A DNA stretch of 64,000 bases from the NCBI GenBank assembly GCA_964415795.1, contig CAYQBN010000007.1, forward strand, positions 91,082-155,081, given 5' to 3'. This DNA comes from CALITV01 sp964415795 (GTDB lineage: Bacteria; UBP6; UBA1177; JAKLFG01). Shown here one piece after another: positions 19,940 through 29,541 of the stretch. How positions within the stretch are numbered: position 1 is the stretch's first letter; each line of letters starts with the position of its first letter. The translations under genes were made by a program, and so were the position numbers. Under the pieces are notes generated by a model. The model was not told the origin of the DNA. It worked only from the letters and a program-made list of their open reading frames with translations, and did no database searches.

Positions 19940-19995
19940 CGCTTCCCTCCCTCCATTCATATCATATTGATCGGCTGGGCTTCCATTCTGTAGGA

Positions 19996-20023
19996 AGAAT
20001 AGCCTGTTTTTATCGAGAAGCAA
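19996..20023 (-). promoter_or_regulatory. sigma70-like promoter of the Kazal lipoprotein operon
   Basis: On the minus strand TTGCTT (20023-20018) and TATTCT (20001-19996) are 16 bases apart. The start codon is 57 bases further on. Confidence 0.45.
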
Positions 20024-20076
20024 CTGTTTTTTTCGTGCGACCTCGTAATGTGCTTGATTCCATTCATGTTTTATTC

Positions 20077-20105
20077 TTGCCTCCCATTCGTTCGGCAGGT
20101 ATAGT
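20077..20105 (+). promoter_or_regulatory. sigma70-like promoter of the small lipoprotein/EamA operon
   Basis: TTGCCT (20077-20082) and TATAGT (20100-20105) are separated by 17 bases. The first start codon is at 20133. Confidence 0.55.
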
Positions 20106-20132
20106 ACTTCACTGTGAACAAGCGGAGGTGCC

Positions 20133-20270
20133 ATGCGCTGTTCTTTTTTGTTGTTTTTCGTAATTCTCATGACGGCTCTATCGGCGTGCACCCAAAAGGA
20201 CCCGTCGCAGGATTACGCTATACAGAATGCTGTCGAGAGTGACGGCGATCCCGACATCCCTCTTCCATGA
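20133..20270 (+). CDS. small lipoprotein, 45 residues
   Basis: A short reading frame that size cut-offs would miss. ATG at 20133 has GGAGG upstream and a promoter before it. The protein begins MRCSFLLFFVILMT and reaches a lipobox ALSAC at residue 19. The mature part is only 27 residues, acidic and ending DIPLP. Its stop overlaps the next start (ATGA), so translation is probably coupled to the EamA transporter gene. Signal peptide, ribosome site and coupling together support a real gene; the function is unknown. Confidence 0.7.
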   Translation: MRCSFLLFFVILMTALSACTQKDPSQDYAIQNAVESDGDPDIPLP

Positions 20271-21178
20271 ACCCGGTTCGCGGCTATCTCTTCCTGCTTG
20301 CCGCCGTCTTCCTCTGGGGCATCCATGGACCGGCGGGACACTTTCTCGCCATGCGCGGGGTGGATATGCTCTGGGTCGCCTCGGCGCGCGTTCTCATGGG
20401 AATGTTCATCTTCGGCGTATTCCTTGCGGCGACCGGAAATCTTTCTTTGCAGTGGCGCGAACGGTGGAAAACGGTGCTCGTGCTTTCGTTCGTCGGGCTT
20501 TTCCTCAACACGGTCACCTTCCATCTTGCTCTCGTGTCCATCTCGGGAACGCTCGTCATGATCCTCGAGAACCTCTCACCGGTCTTCGTGTTCCTCTTCT
20601 CCTTTTTCCTTGCTGGCGTCCGCCCGACATGGCGCGAGACCATGGCGTTGTTTCTGTCGCTCTCCGGGATGCTCCTCATCGTGTACGGCAAGGACACCTT
20701 CGACTTCGGCGGCGGCGATGTCGGCGTCGGCATCCTCTGGGCAGTGCTCGCCGGCGCCACCTTCGGCTGGTACGTCTATTTCTCCGCCGACCTCGTGCGA
20801 CCGCTCCGCGACGAGCCGGTCAAGGTCATTCAGTTCCTCTTCAAGATCTTCACCATCTCGGCAGTGCTCATGGTACCATTCCTTTTCCGCGACTGTCCCA
20901 AGCCACAGAAAACCGACGAGTGGTTCTGGCTCATCGAGATGGGCATCTTCCAGTCGGGAGGCGCCTATCTCTGCTGGAATTACGCCCTGCGCGACATCCC
21001 GGTCAACACCGCCTCGGTGCTCTTCCTCCTCACCATCGTGTTCACCGCACTAAACGAGATGCTCTTTCTCTCGCTCATCTCCAACGCCTTCATCATCGGC
21101 GGCGGAGCACTCATCATCGCGGCGGGGATACTGCTCAGGCCGCGGCGCACGAACCAGAATGGAAAAGCCTCTCCCTGA
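20267..21178 (+). CDS. EamA/DMT-family membrane transporter
   Basis: A 303-residue inner-membrane protein with about ten helices arranged as two EamA halves of five. The N-terminal half begins YLFLLAAVFLWGIHGPAGHFL and the C-terminal half ends with GGALIIAAGILL, both typical of drug/metabolite transporters. The substrate cannot be predicted. It overlaps the small lipoprotein by four bases and converges on pckA with a gap of seven bases. Confidence 0.9.
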   Translation: MNPVRGYLFLLAAVFLWGIHGPAGHFLAMRGVDMLWVASARVLMGMFIFGVFLAATGNLSLQWRERWKTVLVLSFVGLFLNTVTFHLALVSISGTLVMILENLSPVFVFLFSFFLAGVRPTWRETMALFLSLSGMLLIVYGKDTFDFGGGDVGVGILWAVLAGATFGWYVYFSADLVRPLRDEPVKVIQFLFKIFTISAVLMVPFLFRDCPKPQKTDEWFWLIEMGIFQSGGAYLCWNYALRDIPVNTASVLFLLTIVFTALNEMLFLSLISNAFIIGGGALIIAAGILLRPRRTNQNGKASP

Positions 21179-21185
21179 ACGCCGA

Positions 21186-22838
21186 CTACTTTCCCGGACA
21201 CTGCTTGACGACAGCGGGATTGATGTTCCGCAAACCGTAGGCACGGTCGAAGTGGCGCGAGAATTCCTCGGCGAGTTTCTCGGCGCGATAGTGGAACGCT
21301 TCCTTGTCCTCCCAAGTGTTGACGGGGCTGAGGATGTTCGCGTCCACGCCGGGACACTGTTCCGGCACCATGATGTGGAACAGCGGATCCTCGTGATACG
21401 GGACATTCGCGAGCTCGCCGTGGAGCGCCGCCGAGACGATGCGTCGCGTCACGGTGATGTCCATCCGCTTCCCCTTGCCGTAGGGACCGCCCGACCAGCC
21501 GGTATTGACGAGATAGACATTCACATGGTGCTTTTCGAGTTTTTCGCCGAAGAGGTTGATGTAGTCGTTCGGGTTGCGTGGGAAGAACGGTTCGCCAAAG
21601 AAGCGTGAAAAGGTGCTCTCGGGGTCCTTGACGCCCGTCTCGGTTCCGGCGAGTTTCGAGGTATACCCCATGAGGTACCAGAGCATCGCCTGCTCCTTGT
21701 TCAGTTTCGCGACCGGCGGCAGAACGCCGTTGGCGTCGGCGGTGAGGAAGAGTATCGTGGTCGGATGACCGCTGGTGGCCGACTCCTTCACATTGGGCAG
21801 AAACGAGAGCGGAAAACTGCCGCGGCTGTTCTCGGTGAGCCGTCCGTCGAAGAGATCGAAGGTGCCGTCGGGGAACACCATGACATTCTCGATGATCGCT
21901 CCGTGCTTGAGGTGGTGCGCCTGATGGAAGATGGCGTGATAGATGTCGGGTTCCTTTTCCTTGTTGAGGTTGATGAGCTTCGCGTAACAGCCAAACTCGA
22001 AGTTCGCGATGCCGTGATCGTGCCAGCCATGCTCGTCGTCGCCGATGAGAGCCCGCTCCGGATCGGCCGAAAGGGTCGTCTTCCCCGTTCCCGACAGACC
22101 AAGCATGAGAGCGCAGTCGCCCTTCTTCCCCTCGTTCGCCGAGCAGTGGAGCGGCAGGATGCCGACCTCGGGAAGGTAGTAGTTCATGACGGTGAACATC
22201 ATCTTCTTGACGGTACCGAGGTATGCCGATCCGATGACGATGCCGATGCGGTTGTCGAAGTCCATCACGATCGCCATGTCGGTCGTCTTGCCGCTCGGCA
22301 GTTTGCGGAGACGCCCTACATACTTGGTCGCCTCGAGCTTGTTATAGGGAACCGCGAGGATCGTGAATCCCTTGTCGGCGAAGATGCTTTTGTTAATATC
22401 CTTGGGCACCGGACGGAACATGTTGTCGGTAAAGAGCGCGACGAGCGATCGGTCGGTGATGGTACGACAGGGAAGCGCATACGACGGATCGGCGCCGAGT
22501 ACCCGGTCGGTCACGTAGAATGACTGCTTCTTCGAAAGAAATTCGATCGCATCATTGAAGAGCATTTCGAAGGTTTCTGGCGTACACGGATTACAGGCAG
22601 GACTCGTCCAGTCTATCTTCATCTCGCTCTCGGGGCGCCGCACGATGAGTGTGTCCTTGGGACTGCGCCCCGTGGACTCGACGGGCGTCCATGTCGCGAG
22701 CGTTCCGTTCACCGTGATGAGCGCCTTGCCACGGGTGACGGCGTGAAAAATGAGTTCCTCGCGAGAAACATTGACCTCGACCTTCGGATGATTCTTGAGC
22801 AGGTGCTCTATCCGTTGCATGATTTCGGTGCGTTCCAT
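21186..22838 (-). CDS. pckA: phosphoenolpyruvate carboxykinase (ATP)
   Basis: PckA interconverts oxaloacetate plus ATP with phosphoenolpyruvate, CO2 and ADP. It serves gluconeogenesis or, in many anaerobes, ATP-yielding CO2 fixation towards succinate. The 550-residue protein has the kinase-1a motif GLSGTGKTTLS, kinase-2 LIGDDEHGW, the active-site region HCSANEGKKGD and the NTGWSGGPYG substrate loop, all of the ATP-dependent class. ATG at 22838 has GGGGGAG upstream; the longer frame to 23051 overlaps fhs and is rejected. It is divergent from fhs, with a possibly shared promoter region. Confidence 0.96.
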   Translation of the reverse strand: MERTEIMQRIEHLLKNHPKVEVNVSREELIFHAVTRGKALITVNGTLATWTPVESTGRSPKDTLIVRRPESEMKIDWTSPACNPCTPETFEMLFNDAIEFLSKKQSFYVTDRVLGADPSYALPCRTITDRSLVALFTDNMFRPVPKDINKSIFADKGFTILAVPYNKLEATKYVGRLRKLPSGKTTDMAIVMDFDNRIGIVIGSAYLGTVKKMMFTVMNYYLPEVGILPLHCSANEGKKGDCALMLGLSGTGKTTLSADPERALIGDDEHGWHDHGIANFEFGCYAKLINLNKEKEPDIYHAIFHQAHHLKHGAIIENVMVFPDGTFDLFDGRLTENSRGSFPLSFLPNVKESATSGHPTTILFLTADANGVLPPVAKLNKEQAMLWYLMGYTSKLAGTETGVKDPESTFSRFFGEPFFPRNPNDYINLFGEKLEKHHVNVYLVNTGWSGGPYGKGKRMDITVTRRIVSAALHGELANVPYHEDPLFHIMVPEQCPGVDANILSPVNTWEDKEAFHYRAEKLAEEFSRHFDRAYGLRNINPAVVKQCPGK

Positions 22839-22875
22839 AGTCTCCCCCTTACAAAAAAGCAAATGGTCTCGGAAG

Positions 22876-22904
22876 AATATATGCAGGAGGGCTTCTCTTG
22901 ACAA
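22876..22904 (-). promoter_or_regulatory. sigma70-like promoter of pckA
   Basis: On the minus strand TTGTCA (22904-22899) and TATATT (22881-22876) are 17 bases apart. A plus-strand TTGACA (22898-22903) overlaps the same -35 and may serve fhs, though no good -10 box follows it. Confidence 0.55.
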
Positions 22905-22995
22905 TTTTTTCACCTTTCCTTTGTTCGTTGGGGTTGTTTTTCCTGTGCCATTCCGGTAGGGTAAGAACGATTCACGAACGGAACGGAGGAATACC

Positions 22996-24660
22996 ATGGC
23001 GACCGACCTCGAAATCGCTGCCCAAGCCACTCTGCGTCCCATCGAAACCATCGCCGAACGAATGGGGATCGACCGAGAACACCTCGAACTCTACGGCAAC
23101 CACATCGCCAAGATACGACTTTCGGCTCGGACGCTCGCCGAGCCACGGGCCCGACAAGTGCTCGTCACCGCGATGACGCCAACACCGCTCGGCGAGGGGA
23201 AGACCACCGTTTCTATCGGCCTGTCGGACGCGCTCAACCGTATCGGCGTACGAAGCATCGTCACGATCCGGGAACCGTCGCTCGGACCGATATTCGGCGT
23301 CAAAGGAGGCGCCGCGGGCGGAGGGTACGCGCAGGTTCTCCCGATGACCGACATCAATCTCCACTTCACCGGCGACATCCACGCGGTGACCGCGGCGCAC
23401 AATCTGCTCGCGGCGCTCATAGACAACCAGTACTCGCGGGTGATCCAACAATGCCTTCTGCCGCGCGAGATCGTCTGGCACCGCGTCCTCGACATGAACG
23501 ACCGCGCGCTCCGGAACATCGTCATCGGCCTCGGCAAGGAAGCGGGACAGGTGCGCGAAAGCAAGTTCGAGATAACGGCTTCCTCCGAGGTGATGGCGAT
23601 CCTCGCGCTTGCATACGATCTTGAGGATCTCAAGCGGCGTCTCGGCGACATCATCGTCGCCGTCAAACCGCACGGAGCGCCGCTCTATGCCCGCGATCTG
23701 CGAGCGCCGGGAGCGATGGCGATCCTGCTTCAGCATGCCCTGAAACCGAATCTCGTTCAAAGCATCGAGGGGAATCCGGCGCTCGTACATGCCGGACCGT
23801 TCGCCAACATCGCGCACGGCACCAACTCGATCGTCGCGATGGACATCGCGCGTCGTTTCGCCGACATCGTCGTCACCGAAGCAGGCTTCGGCTCCGACCT
23901 CGGCGGCGAGAAATTCTTCGATCTCGTCTCTCGTCAGAGAGGCGTACGCCCTCCCGATGTCGTGGTCATCGTCGCGACGGTGCGGGCGCTCAAGTATCAC
24001 GGGGGCGTCCCGCGCAAGAACCTCGCACAAAACGATCCGGCCGCCGTCGAACGCGGATTCCCCAATCTCGAAAAGCACATCGAGAACATGCGGTCGTTCG
24101 GCCGTCCCGTCGTCGTCGCCCTCAACCGCTTTCCCGGCGACACCGCTGAAGAGATCGCAACGGCGACGCGACTCTGCGCGGGGATCGGGGTGCTCTGTTT
24201 TCCCATCGAAGTATGGGCTCACGGCGGCGCGGGAGCGACCGATCTTGCCACAGAAGTGTGGCATCTCGCGCAAGAGGAGCACGGCCCTGTTCGTTTCGCC
24301 TACGATCTGAACGACCCGCTTCCGCTCAAGATCGAGAAGGTCGCCACGACATTCTATGGGGCTAAGGGTCTTCACCTTCCCCGCACCGTGCTCGCCAAGA
24401 TAGAAGAGCAAACGGCGTGGGGCTACGCGACGCTCCCGTTGTGCATGGCGAAGACCCAGTCGTCACTCTCGGACGAACCGGATCTCCGTGGTCGCCCCGA
24501 AGGGTTCACTCTCGAGGTGCGAGACATCAAAACCTGCGCCGGTGCCGGTTTCGTCGTCGTCTATGCGGGAGACATCATGACGATGCCGGGGCTCCCCGAA
24601 TCTCCCGCCGCCGAGCGGATGGACATCTCCTCCGACGGGGAGATAGTCGGGCTCTTTTGA
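22996..24660 (+). CDS. fhs: formate-tetrahydrofolate ligase
   Basis: Fhs condenses formate and tetrahydrofolate with ATP to 10-formyl-THF, feeding one-carbon metabolism or the methyl branch of the acetyl-CoA pathway. The 554-residue length is normal. The nucleotide-binding TPLGEGKTTVSIGL loop, REPSLGPIFGVKGGAAGGGYAQV and HFTGDIHAVTAAHNLLAA segments are all conserved. GGAGG precedes ATG at 22996. folD and other acetogenesis genes are not in the window, so the pathway direction is open. Confidence 0.97.
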   Translation: MATDLEIAAQATLRPIETIAERMGIDREHLELYGNHIAKIRLSARTLAEPRARQVLVTAMTPTPLGEGKTTVSIGLSDALNRIGVRSIVTIREPSLGPIFGVKGGAAGGGYAQVLPMTDINLHFTGDIHAVTAAHNLLAALIDNQYSRVIQQCLLPREIVWHRVLDMNDRALRNIVIGLGKEAGQVRESKFEITASSEVMAILALAYDLEDLKRRLGDIIVAVKPHGAPLYARDLRAPGAMAILLQHALKPNLVQSIEGNPALVHAGPFANIAHGTNSIVAMDIARRFADIVVTEAGFGSDLGGEKFFDLVSRQRGVRPPDVVVIVATVRALKYHGGVPRKNLAQNDPAAVERGFPNLEKHIENMRSFGRPVVVALNRFPGDTAEEIATATRLCAGIGVLCFPIEVWAHGGAGATDLATEVWHLAQEEHGPVRFAYDLNDPLPLKIEKVATTFYGAKGLHLPRTVLAKIEEQTAWGYATLPLCMAKTQSSLSDEPDLRGRPEGFTLEVRDIKTCAGAGFVVVYAGDIMTMPGLPESPAAERMDISSDGEIVGLF

Positions 24661-24670
24661 GACGCCTTTC

Positions 24671-24698
24671 TTGACTCCGGAGCCAAAGAACCCATAAT
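24671..24698 (+). promoter_or_regulatory. sigma70-like promoter of the FadL-like gene
   Basis: TTGACT (24671-24676) and CATAAT (24693-24698) are 16 bases apart, only 10 bases after the fhs stop. Confidence 0.6.
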
Positions 24699-24733
24699 GC
24701 CTTCGGCAGGTTTACGACCTAATGGAGCCTACT

Positions 24734-26257
24734 GTGCGATACCTTTTCTCTTGCTGCCTCGCGGTCATGCTACCTTCTTTCCTCGCCGCCTCATCGCTGC
24801 TCGAACTCGTCGGCGCTCCCGACAGCGCCAATCCCTTCTCGATGCGAACGATCGCCGGCGGATCGGAAGCGGCCTATTTCAACCCGGCGCTCCTCGTGAA
24901 GATGCAGGATTCGGCGAAACTCGGCTTCTTCATGATGGTCGAGACACTCGACATCAACCACTTCGCCCGGCCGGCATCCGATGCGAACGGTGACGGCATA
25001 CCCGATGTCAACATCCCCGACAACATTTACGACAAGGCGGCCTCCGACCAGATAACCCATGTCGGCGAGGATGTCCCCTACCGCGACCAGCGCTTCACGC
25101 CGCTTCCTACGAATCAACTCATCCGTGAACGCGGAAGCGCCGACTACAACGACATAAAGATGGTCATCGCCCTCGGCGCCACCAAGACGATAATCGAGGA
25201 GTGGCTCACTCTCGGCCTCTACTTGCTCCTTCCCGCCACGAGCGTCCAGACGCAGACCCCTTACTACAACGACGAGCGCGAACAGTTCTTCAGCAACTCG
25301 CTCCACTTCGAGCTACTCGAGGACCGCTCCCAGCAATTCAACATCGCCGTCGGGCTCGGCGGCAAGGTGAACGATTACCTCCACCTCGGCGCCGGCATCG
25401 CCTTCACCACCTACACGCTCACCGAGACTGAGGTCTATGTCCCCGACTCATCGGATCCCTCGTTCCAGATACTCAACTCGTCGGTCAAGGTCACCGGATC
25501 CCTCGCGCCGCACTTCGGCTTCGCCGCTTACCCGATCGAGGACCTCGTCATCACCGGCACGGTGCACCTCCAGTCGAACACCGGCCAGATAGAACTTCAG
25601 AACAAGACGCAGGTATGGGGCTGGGACTACGAGGACGACACGGAACGCCACCTCGGCAGCAGCGGCATGATGACCTACGGTTACGAGCCGCTCCGCGCCG
25701 GCGGCGGCATTTCCTACGCATTCAACATCGGGCACGACTACAAGCTCGCTCCCACCGTCGGCGCCCTCTGGCACCACTGGCAGACCTACGAGAACCGGCA
25801 CGGAACGAAGCCTGTCGACCGCTGGCACGACACCGCTTCGGTACAAGCAGGGTTCCGCATCACCCACCCCGAACGGGAGATCGGCTTCGATTTCTCGTTC
25901 GTCCAGTCACCGATCCCCGAGCAGACCGGCCGCGAGAACTATGTGGACAACCACCGGCTCATTTGGGCCGGCGGATGGACCGAATACTTCGAGTTCGAGA
26001 AGTTCACCCTCGCCGGCGGCGTACACGGACAACTTCAGTGGCTCATCCCCCGTTCGCACCATAAAGACCTTTCGCGGAGCGCGGCAGAGGGCGGGGTGGT
26101 GGACGAGTATCCCGACGAGCTCATAGACTACTCCGACCCCGAGCGGCGTCCCATCGCCGAGGCGCAGGGATTCCAGACGAACAACCCCGGTTTCCCCGGA
26201 TTCAGAAGCAGCGGGTTCCTCATCGGGACCGGCCTATTCATAAAAGTTCTTTACTGA
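24734..26257 (+). CDS. OMPP1/FadL-like outer-membrane beta-barrel protein
   Basis: A 507-residue exported protein. GTG at 24734 is preferred over ATG at 24722 because GGAG lies six bases before it and the product then begins with a compact signal peptide (RYLFSCCLAVMLPSFLAASS). The mature start, with GGSEAAYFNPALLVKM, resembles the N-terminal hatch region of FadL transporters. The rest alternates amphipathic strands rich in Tyr, Trp and Gly, and the chain ends in IKVLY with a terminal aromatic residue as outer-membrane barrels do. It may let hydrophobic compounds cross the outer membrane. Family assignment is moderate. Confidence 0.78.
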   Translation: MRYLFSCCLAVMLPSFLAASSLLELVGAPDSANPFSMRTIAGGSEAAYFNPALLVKMQDSAKLGFFMMVETLDINHFARPASDANGDGIPDVNIPDNIYDKAASDQITHVGEDVPYRDQRFTPLPTNQLIRERGSADYNDIKMVIALGATKTIIEEWLTLGLYLLLPATSVQTQTPYYNDEREQFFSNSLHFELLEDRSQQFNIAVGLGGKVNDYLHLGAGIAFTTYTLTETEVYVPDSSDPSFQILNSSVKVTGSLAPHFGFAAYPIEDLVITGTVHLQSNTGQIELQNKTQVWGWDYEDDTERHLGSSGMMTYGYEPLRAGGGISYAFNIGHDYKLAPTVGALWHHWQTYENRHGTKPVDRWHDTASVQAGFRITHPEREIGFDFSFVQSPIPEQTGRENYVDNHRLIWAGGWTEYFEFEKFTLAGGVHGQLQWLIPRSHHKDLSRSAAEGGVVDEYPDELIDYSDPERRPIAEAQGFQTNNPGFPGFRSSGFLIGTGLFIKVLY

Positions 26258-26269
26258 AGGGAGAACCAC

Positions 26270-27313
26270 ATGAAACGATGGATCTGTTTTCTTTGCTTTG
26301 CGGCGCTTTTTATGGCTGTTTCCTGCAGCGACAGCAGTACAAACAAGAACGACAACTCGATCCCGGCCGACGCCGACACCGCCGTCACCGATGAAACCGG
26401 CGACGACACCGTTATCGAGCCGGGCGACGACACGGTCGTTACCGAGGAGGAACCGACCACCGATGACGCTATCGTAACCGATGAGACGAGCGACGAAACG
26501 GATGACGAGACGCCCGACGAAGCATCCGACGAAATGGGCGACGAGGATGTCGTCGAGAGCGACGAGGACACCGTGAATCCGCTCCTCGCACAGTTCGTCG
26601 GGACATGGGCCGAGAAACTGGTCCTCGTCTCCGACACGCAGACCATTATCGGCAATGTCGAATCAACGACGACCCGCTATAAACTCGGCAAGATAACACT
26701 CGAAGACGGTGAACTCCACATCGAGAACAAGATCTGCAAGATAGACAACACCACCTCGCAGGGAGACACTATCTTTTACCAGAAGTACTGCGACATCTAC
26801 TGGTTCTGGCACCCTTACGAACTCAAGAACCCTAAGCCCGACATCACCGTGACAGAGGGAAGCGGCACGATAACCTTCGTCGAGAACCGCTCGTGGGAAC
26901 TGCGCGGGATGCTCAAGATGAACGATCCCGAGACCGATACCATACCAAATAGCGCAAACGACGAGCGCATCTTCGATCACGATGAGGACGGTCACCCCGC
27001 ATTCACCCTTGGCTTCACCTCGGCGCTCATCAAAGGCGACATGTATCTCGTCCAACGCCTCTCGCACGAACTCACCGGCACCTATATCCCCGGCGACGGT
27101 ATCTACGGTCTCGGCACGAGCCCTGATCGGATAGAAGGCGGCGTCAATTGGACCGACGACCAGTACACCGTGGACGCGACCAACCCGACGCTCAAGAGCC
27201 AGAAAAAAAGCACCATTCGTAACGAAGACAGCACCTTCATCTATGTCCGGGTCCCCGACGACTTCACCTGCGACGAAGTGTACGACCAGCGGGAACAACT
27301 GTTCGGGAATTGA
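26270..27313 (+). CDS. lipoprotein with Asp/Glu/Thr-rich tether
   Basis: A 347-residue protein with lipobox FMAVSC, then about 80 residues of acidic low complexity (repeats such as TDETSDETDDE). A globular domain of about 240 residues follows from VNPLLAQFVGTWAEKL. The FVGTWAEK opening and alternating strands recall lipocalin-like ligand-binding domains, but there is not enough to name one. Two cysteine pairs are possible. It lies 12 bases after the FadL-like gene and probably shares its transcript. Function is unknown. Confidence 0.8.
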   Translation: MKRWICFLCFAALFMAVSCSDSSTNKNDNSIPADADTAVTDETGDDTVIEPGDDTVVTEEEPTTDDAIVTDETSDETDDETPDEASDEMGDEDVVESDEDTVNPLLAQFVGTWAEKLVLVSDTQTIIGNVESTTTRYKLGKITLEDGELHIENKICKIDNTTSQGDTIFYQKYCDIYWFWHPYELKNPKPDITVTEGSGTITFVENRSWELRGMLKMNDPETDTIPNSANDERIFDHDEDGHPAFTLGFTSALIKGDMYLVQRLSHELTGTYIPGDGIYGLGTSPDRIEGGVNWTDDQYTVDATNPTLKSQKKSTIRNEDSTFIYVRVPDDFTCDEVYDQREQLFGN

Positions 27314-27411
27314 CCATTTATCTTGACGAGCATTTTCCCACAAAAATCTTGCCTATTTGACGCTTCTGGGTTAGTATCCTTCGCCTTATAGTCTTTGACA
27401 CGGAGAACGAG

Positions 27412-27780
27412 TTGAATAGCTCAATTATTTCAAGCACTTTTGAGGCACTTTCCGGGCAGGCGGCGCCGCAGTCTGGCGGAGCACTCGCCATCATCAACAT
27501 GCTTTTGCCCTTTATCATCATCTTCGTCATCTTCTACTTTCTCGTCATCATGCCACAGAAAAAGCAACAGAAAAAGCATCAGGAGATGCTCAACGCCCTT
27601 CAGAAGGGGGACCGGGTGCTCACCTCGTCGGGGTTCTTCGGCCGTATCGTCGAGGTGAAGCCAACGCTCTTCAAGATAGAGGTGGCACCCAAAGTAATCG
27701 TCTCTTTGCAGAAGAGCGCCGTCGTCTCGAAGGTGCAGGAAGAAGAGAGCGACGCTCCCGAAGGTAAGTCGGAGAACTGA
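27412..27780 (+). CDS. yajC: preprotein translocase accessory subunit YajC
   Basis: YajC associates with SecDF at the Sec translocon. The 122-residue protein has one N-terminal helix (about 27-47) followed by MPQKKQQKKHQEMLNALQKGDRVLTSSGFFGRI, the standard YajC signature. The start is probably TTG at 27412, with GGAG seven bases upstream; no ATG fits. It heads the yajC-secD-secF-recJ run. Confidence 0.93.
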   Translation: MNSSIISSTFEALSGQAAPQSGGALAIINMLLPFIIIFVIFYFLVIMPQKKQQKKHQEMLNALQKGDRVLTSSGFFGRIVEVKPTLFKIEVAPKVIVSLQKSAVVSKVQEEESDAPEGKSEN

Positions 27781-27807
27781 GAAAGGTCAAGATAAGGAGA
27801 AACGCCT

Positions 27808-29526
27808 ATGGAAAAGAACTGGACGATGCGTGGCCTGTTCATCTTGGCGCTCATCATTGTGGCCGTCGTCATACTTCTGCCGTCGTTCATGGACCGGGAG
27901 AAGTACCCGTTTCTTAACAAGATAAACGAGGGGCTCAACCTCGGTCTCGATCTTAAGGGAGGTATCCACTTCGTCCTCTCGGTCGATGTCGAAAAAGCGG
28001 TACAAGACCGTGTCGATCGCCAAACCGACGAGATAGCCAAGCGGATGGAAGAGGAAAAGATCCCCTACGCCGCGATAAAAGCCGATCCGGTCGAACCGAT
28101 CATCCGCATCACGCTCCAATCGGAAGCCGACGCCGACCGGTTCCGCGACAAGGTCATAGATTACTTCCCTTCCTTCCGCAAGACGGCACAGGAGGGGCTC
28201 ACCTACGAACTCACCATGCGTGAGGACTACATCAAGAATCTCCGCGAGTCATCGGTCGATCAAGCACTTGAAACGCTCCGGAGCCGCATAGACGCCCTCG
28301 GTCTCAAGGAACCGGTCATCGTCAAACAGGGCTCCAACTCGATCCTCATTCAACTGCCCGGCTACAAGGACATCGAGCGGGCCCGTTCCATCATCGGCCA
28401 GACGGCGCAACTCGAGTTCAAGATCGTCGCCGAGGACCTCGATCCGCTCGCGAACATCACCGATGTGCCGCAGGGCATCACGCTCCATCAGGGGCGCGGA
28501 CAAACTTCGGACGGTGCCATGCTCTCCTACAACTATGCCGTCTCCGAGGACAAGGATCTGCTTCTCAACTGGCTCAAGGACAAGGCACCCGAAGGCACCG
28601 AATTCCTCCTCGAAGAGACCTTCCGTGAGGGCGGTAAAAAGATATATCAGTCGTGGCTTCTCTACAAGAAGGCCTATCTCACCGGCGACATGCTCACCGA
28701 CGCCCGCGTCGAGGTCGACCAGCAACGCAACCGCCCCTATGTCAGCCTATCGTTCGATCGTAACGGCGCCCAGATATTCGAAGAGGTCACCGGAAAGTTC
28801 GTGAAGCGGAAGATGGCGATAGTGCTCGACAACCGCGTCAATTCGGCGCCGGTCATCCAGACCAAGATCGCCGGCGGCCATGCGATGATCACACTCAATT
28901 CGATGAACGATTTCAACACGACGCTTTCCGAGGCGAAGGACCTCTCTCTCGTCCTGCGCGCCGGTTCTCTTCCCGCGCCGGTCACCTTCGAAGAGAACCG
29001 TACCGTTGGCCCGAGCCTCGGCGCCGACTCCATCCACAAGGGAAAAATCTCCATCGCGGTGGGGCTCGCCGTCGTCGTACTTGCGATGATCGTATACTAC
29101 GGCATCTCGGGGCTCATCGCTGACCTCGCGCTCGCGCTCAATGTGCTTTTCATCCTCGCCTTTATGGCCGCTTTCGGCGCGACGCTCACCTTCCCCGGCA
29201 TCGCGGGCATCGTGCTCACCATCGGCATGGCGGTCGACGCGAATGTTCTCATCAACGAACGCATCCGCGAGGAGCTGCGCAACGGCCACTCGTTCATGTC
29301 CGCCTTCGAACTCGGCTATGAGCGGGCATTCTCGGCGATATTCGACTCGAACCTGACAACGGCGATCGCCGGCTTCTTCCTCTGGAACTTTGGAAGCGGC
29401 ACCGTGAAGGGGTTCGCTATAACGCTTCTGCTCGGTCTCGCCTCTTCGATGTTCACCGCCGTCTATGTCACGAAGGTCATATTCCACCTGCTCATCAAGG
29501 CTGGAATCAAGAAGGTATCAGTGTAG
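27808..29526 (+). CDS. secD: protein translocase subunit SecD
   Basis: SecD works with SecF to drive late steps of protein export using the proton or sodium gradient. The 572-residue protein has an N-terminal helix, the GLDLKGGIHFVLSVD motif, a large periplasmic P1 region with ETLRSRIDALGLKEPVI, and the C-terminal bundle. The bundle includes VGPSLGADSIHKG, ALNVLFILAF, GMAVDANVLINERIREE and the FDSNLTTAIAGF motif. It starts 27 bases after yajC and is followed by secF after 15 bases. Confidence 0.97.
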   Translation: MEKNWTMRGLFILALIIVAVVILLPSFMDREKYPFLNKINEGLNLGLDLKGGIHFVLSVDVEKAVQDRVDRQTDEIAKRMEEEKIPYAAIKADPVEPIIRITLQSEADADRFRDKVIDYFPSFRKTAQEGLTYELTMREDYIKNLRESSVDQALETLRSRIDALGLKEPVIVKQGSNSILIQLPGYKDIERARSIIGQTAQLEFKIVAEDLDPLANITDVPQGITLHQGRGQTSDGAMLSYNYAVSEDKDLLLNWLKDKAPEGTEFLLEETFREGGKKIYQSWLLYKKAYLTGDMLTDARVEVDQQRNRPYVSLSFDRNGAQIFEEVTGKFVKRKMAIVLDNRVNSAPVIQTKIAGGHAMITLNSMNDFNTTLSEAKDLSLVLRAGSLPAPVTFEENRTVGPSLGADSIHKGKISIAVGLAVVVLAMIVYYGISGLIADLALALNVLFILAFMAAFGATLTFPGIAGIVLTIGMAVDANVLINERIREELRNGHSFMSAFELGYERAFSAIFDSNLTTAIAGFFLWNFGSGTVKGFAITLLLGLASSMFTAVYVTKVIFHLLIKAGIKKVSV

Positions 29527-29541
29527 GAACAGGAGGATGCC

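Noticed and set aside
22972..24411. Antisense frame of 479 codons opposite fhs
   Set aside because: Fhs is unambiguous on the plus strand. The antisense product is compositional shadow.
27314..27411. Promoter before yajC
   Set aside because: Two TTGACG boxes are present (27323-27328 and 27357-27362), but neither has a convincing -10 box at 16-18 bases.
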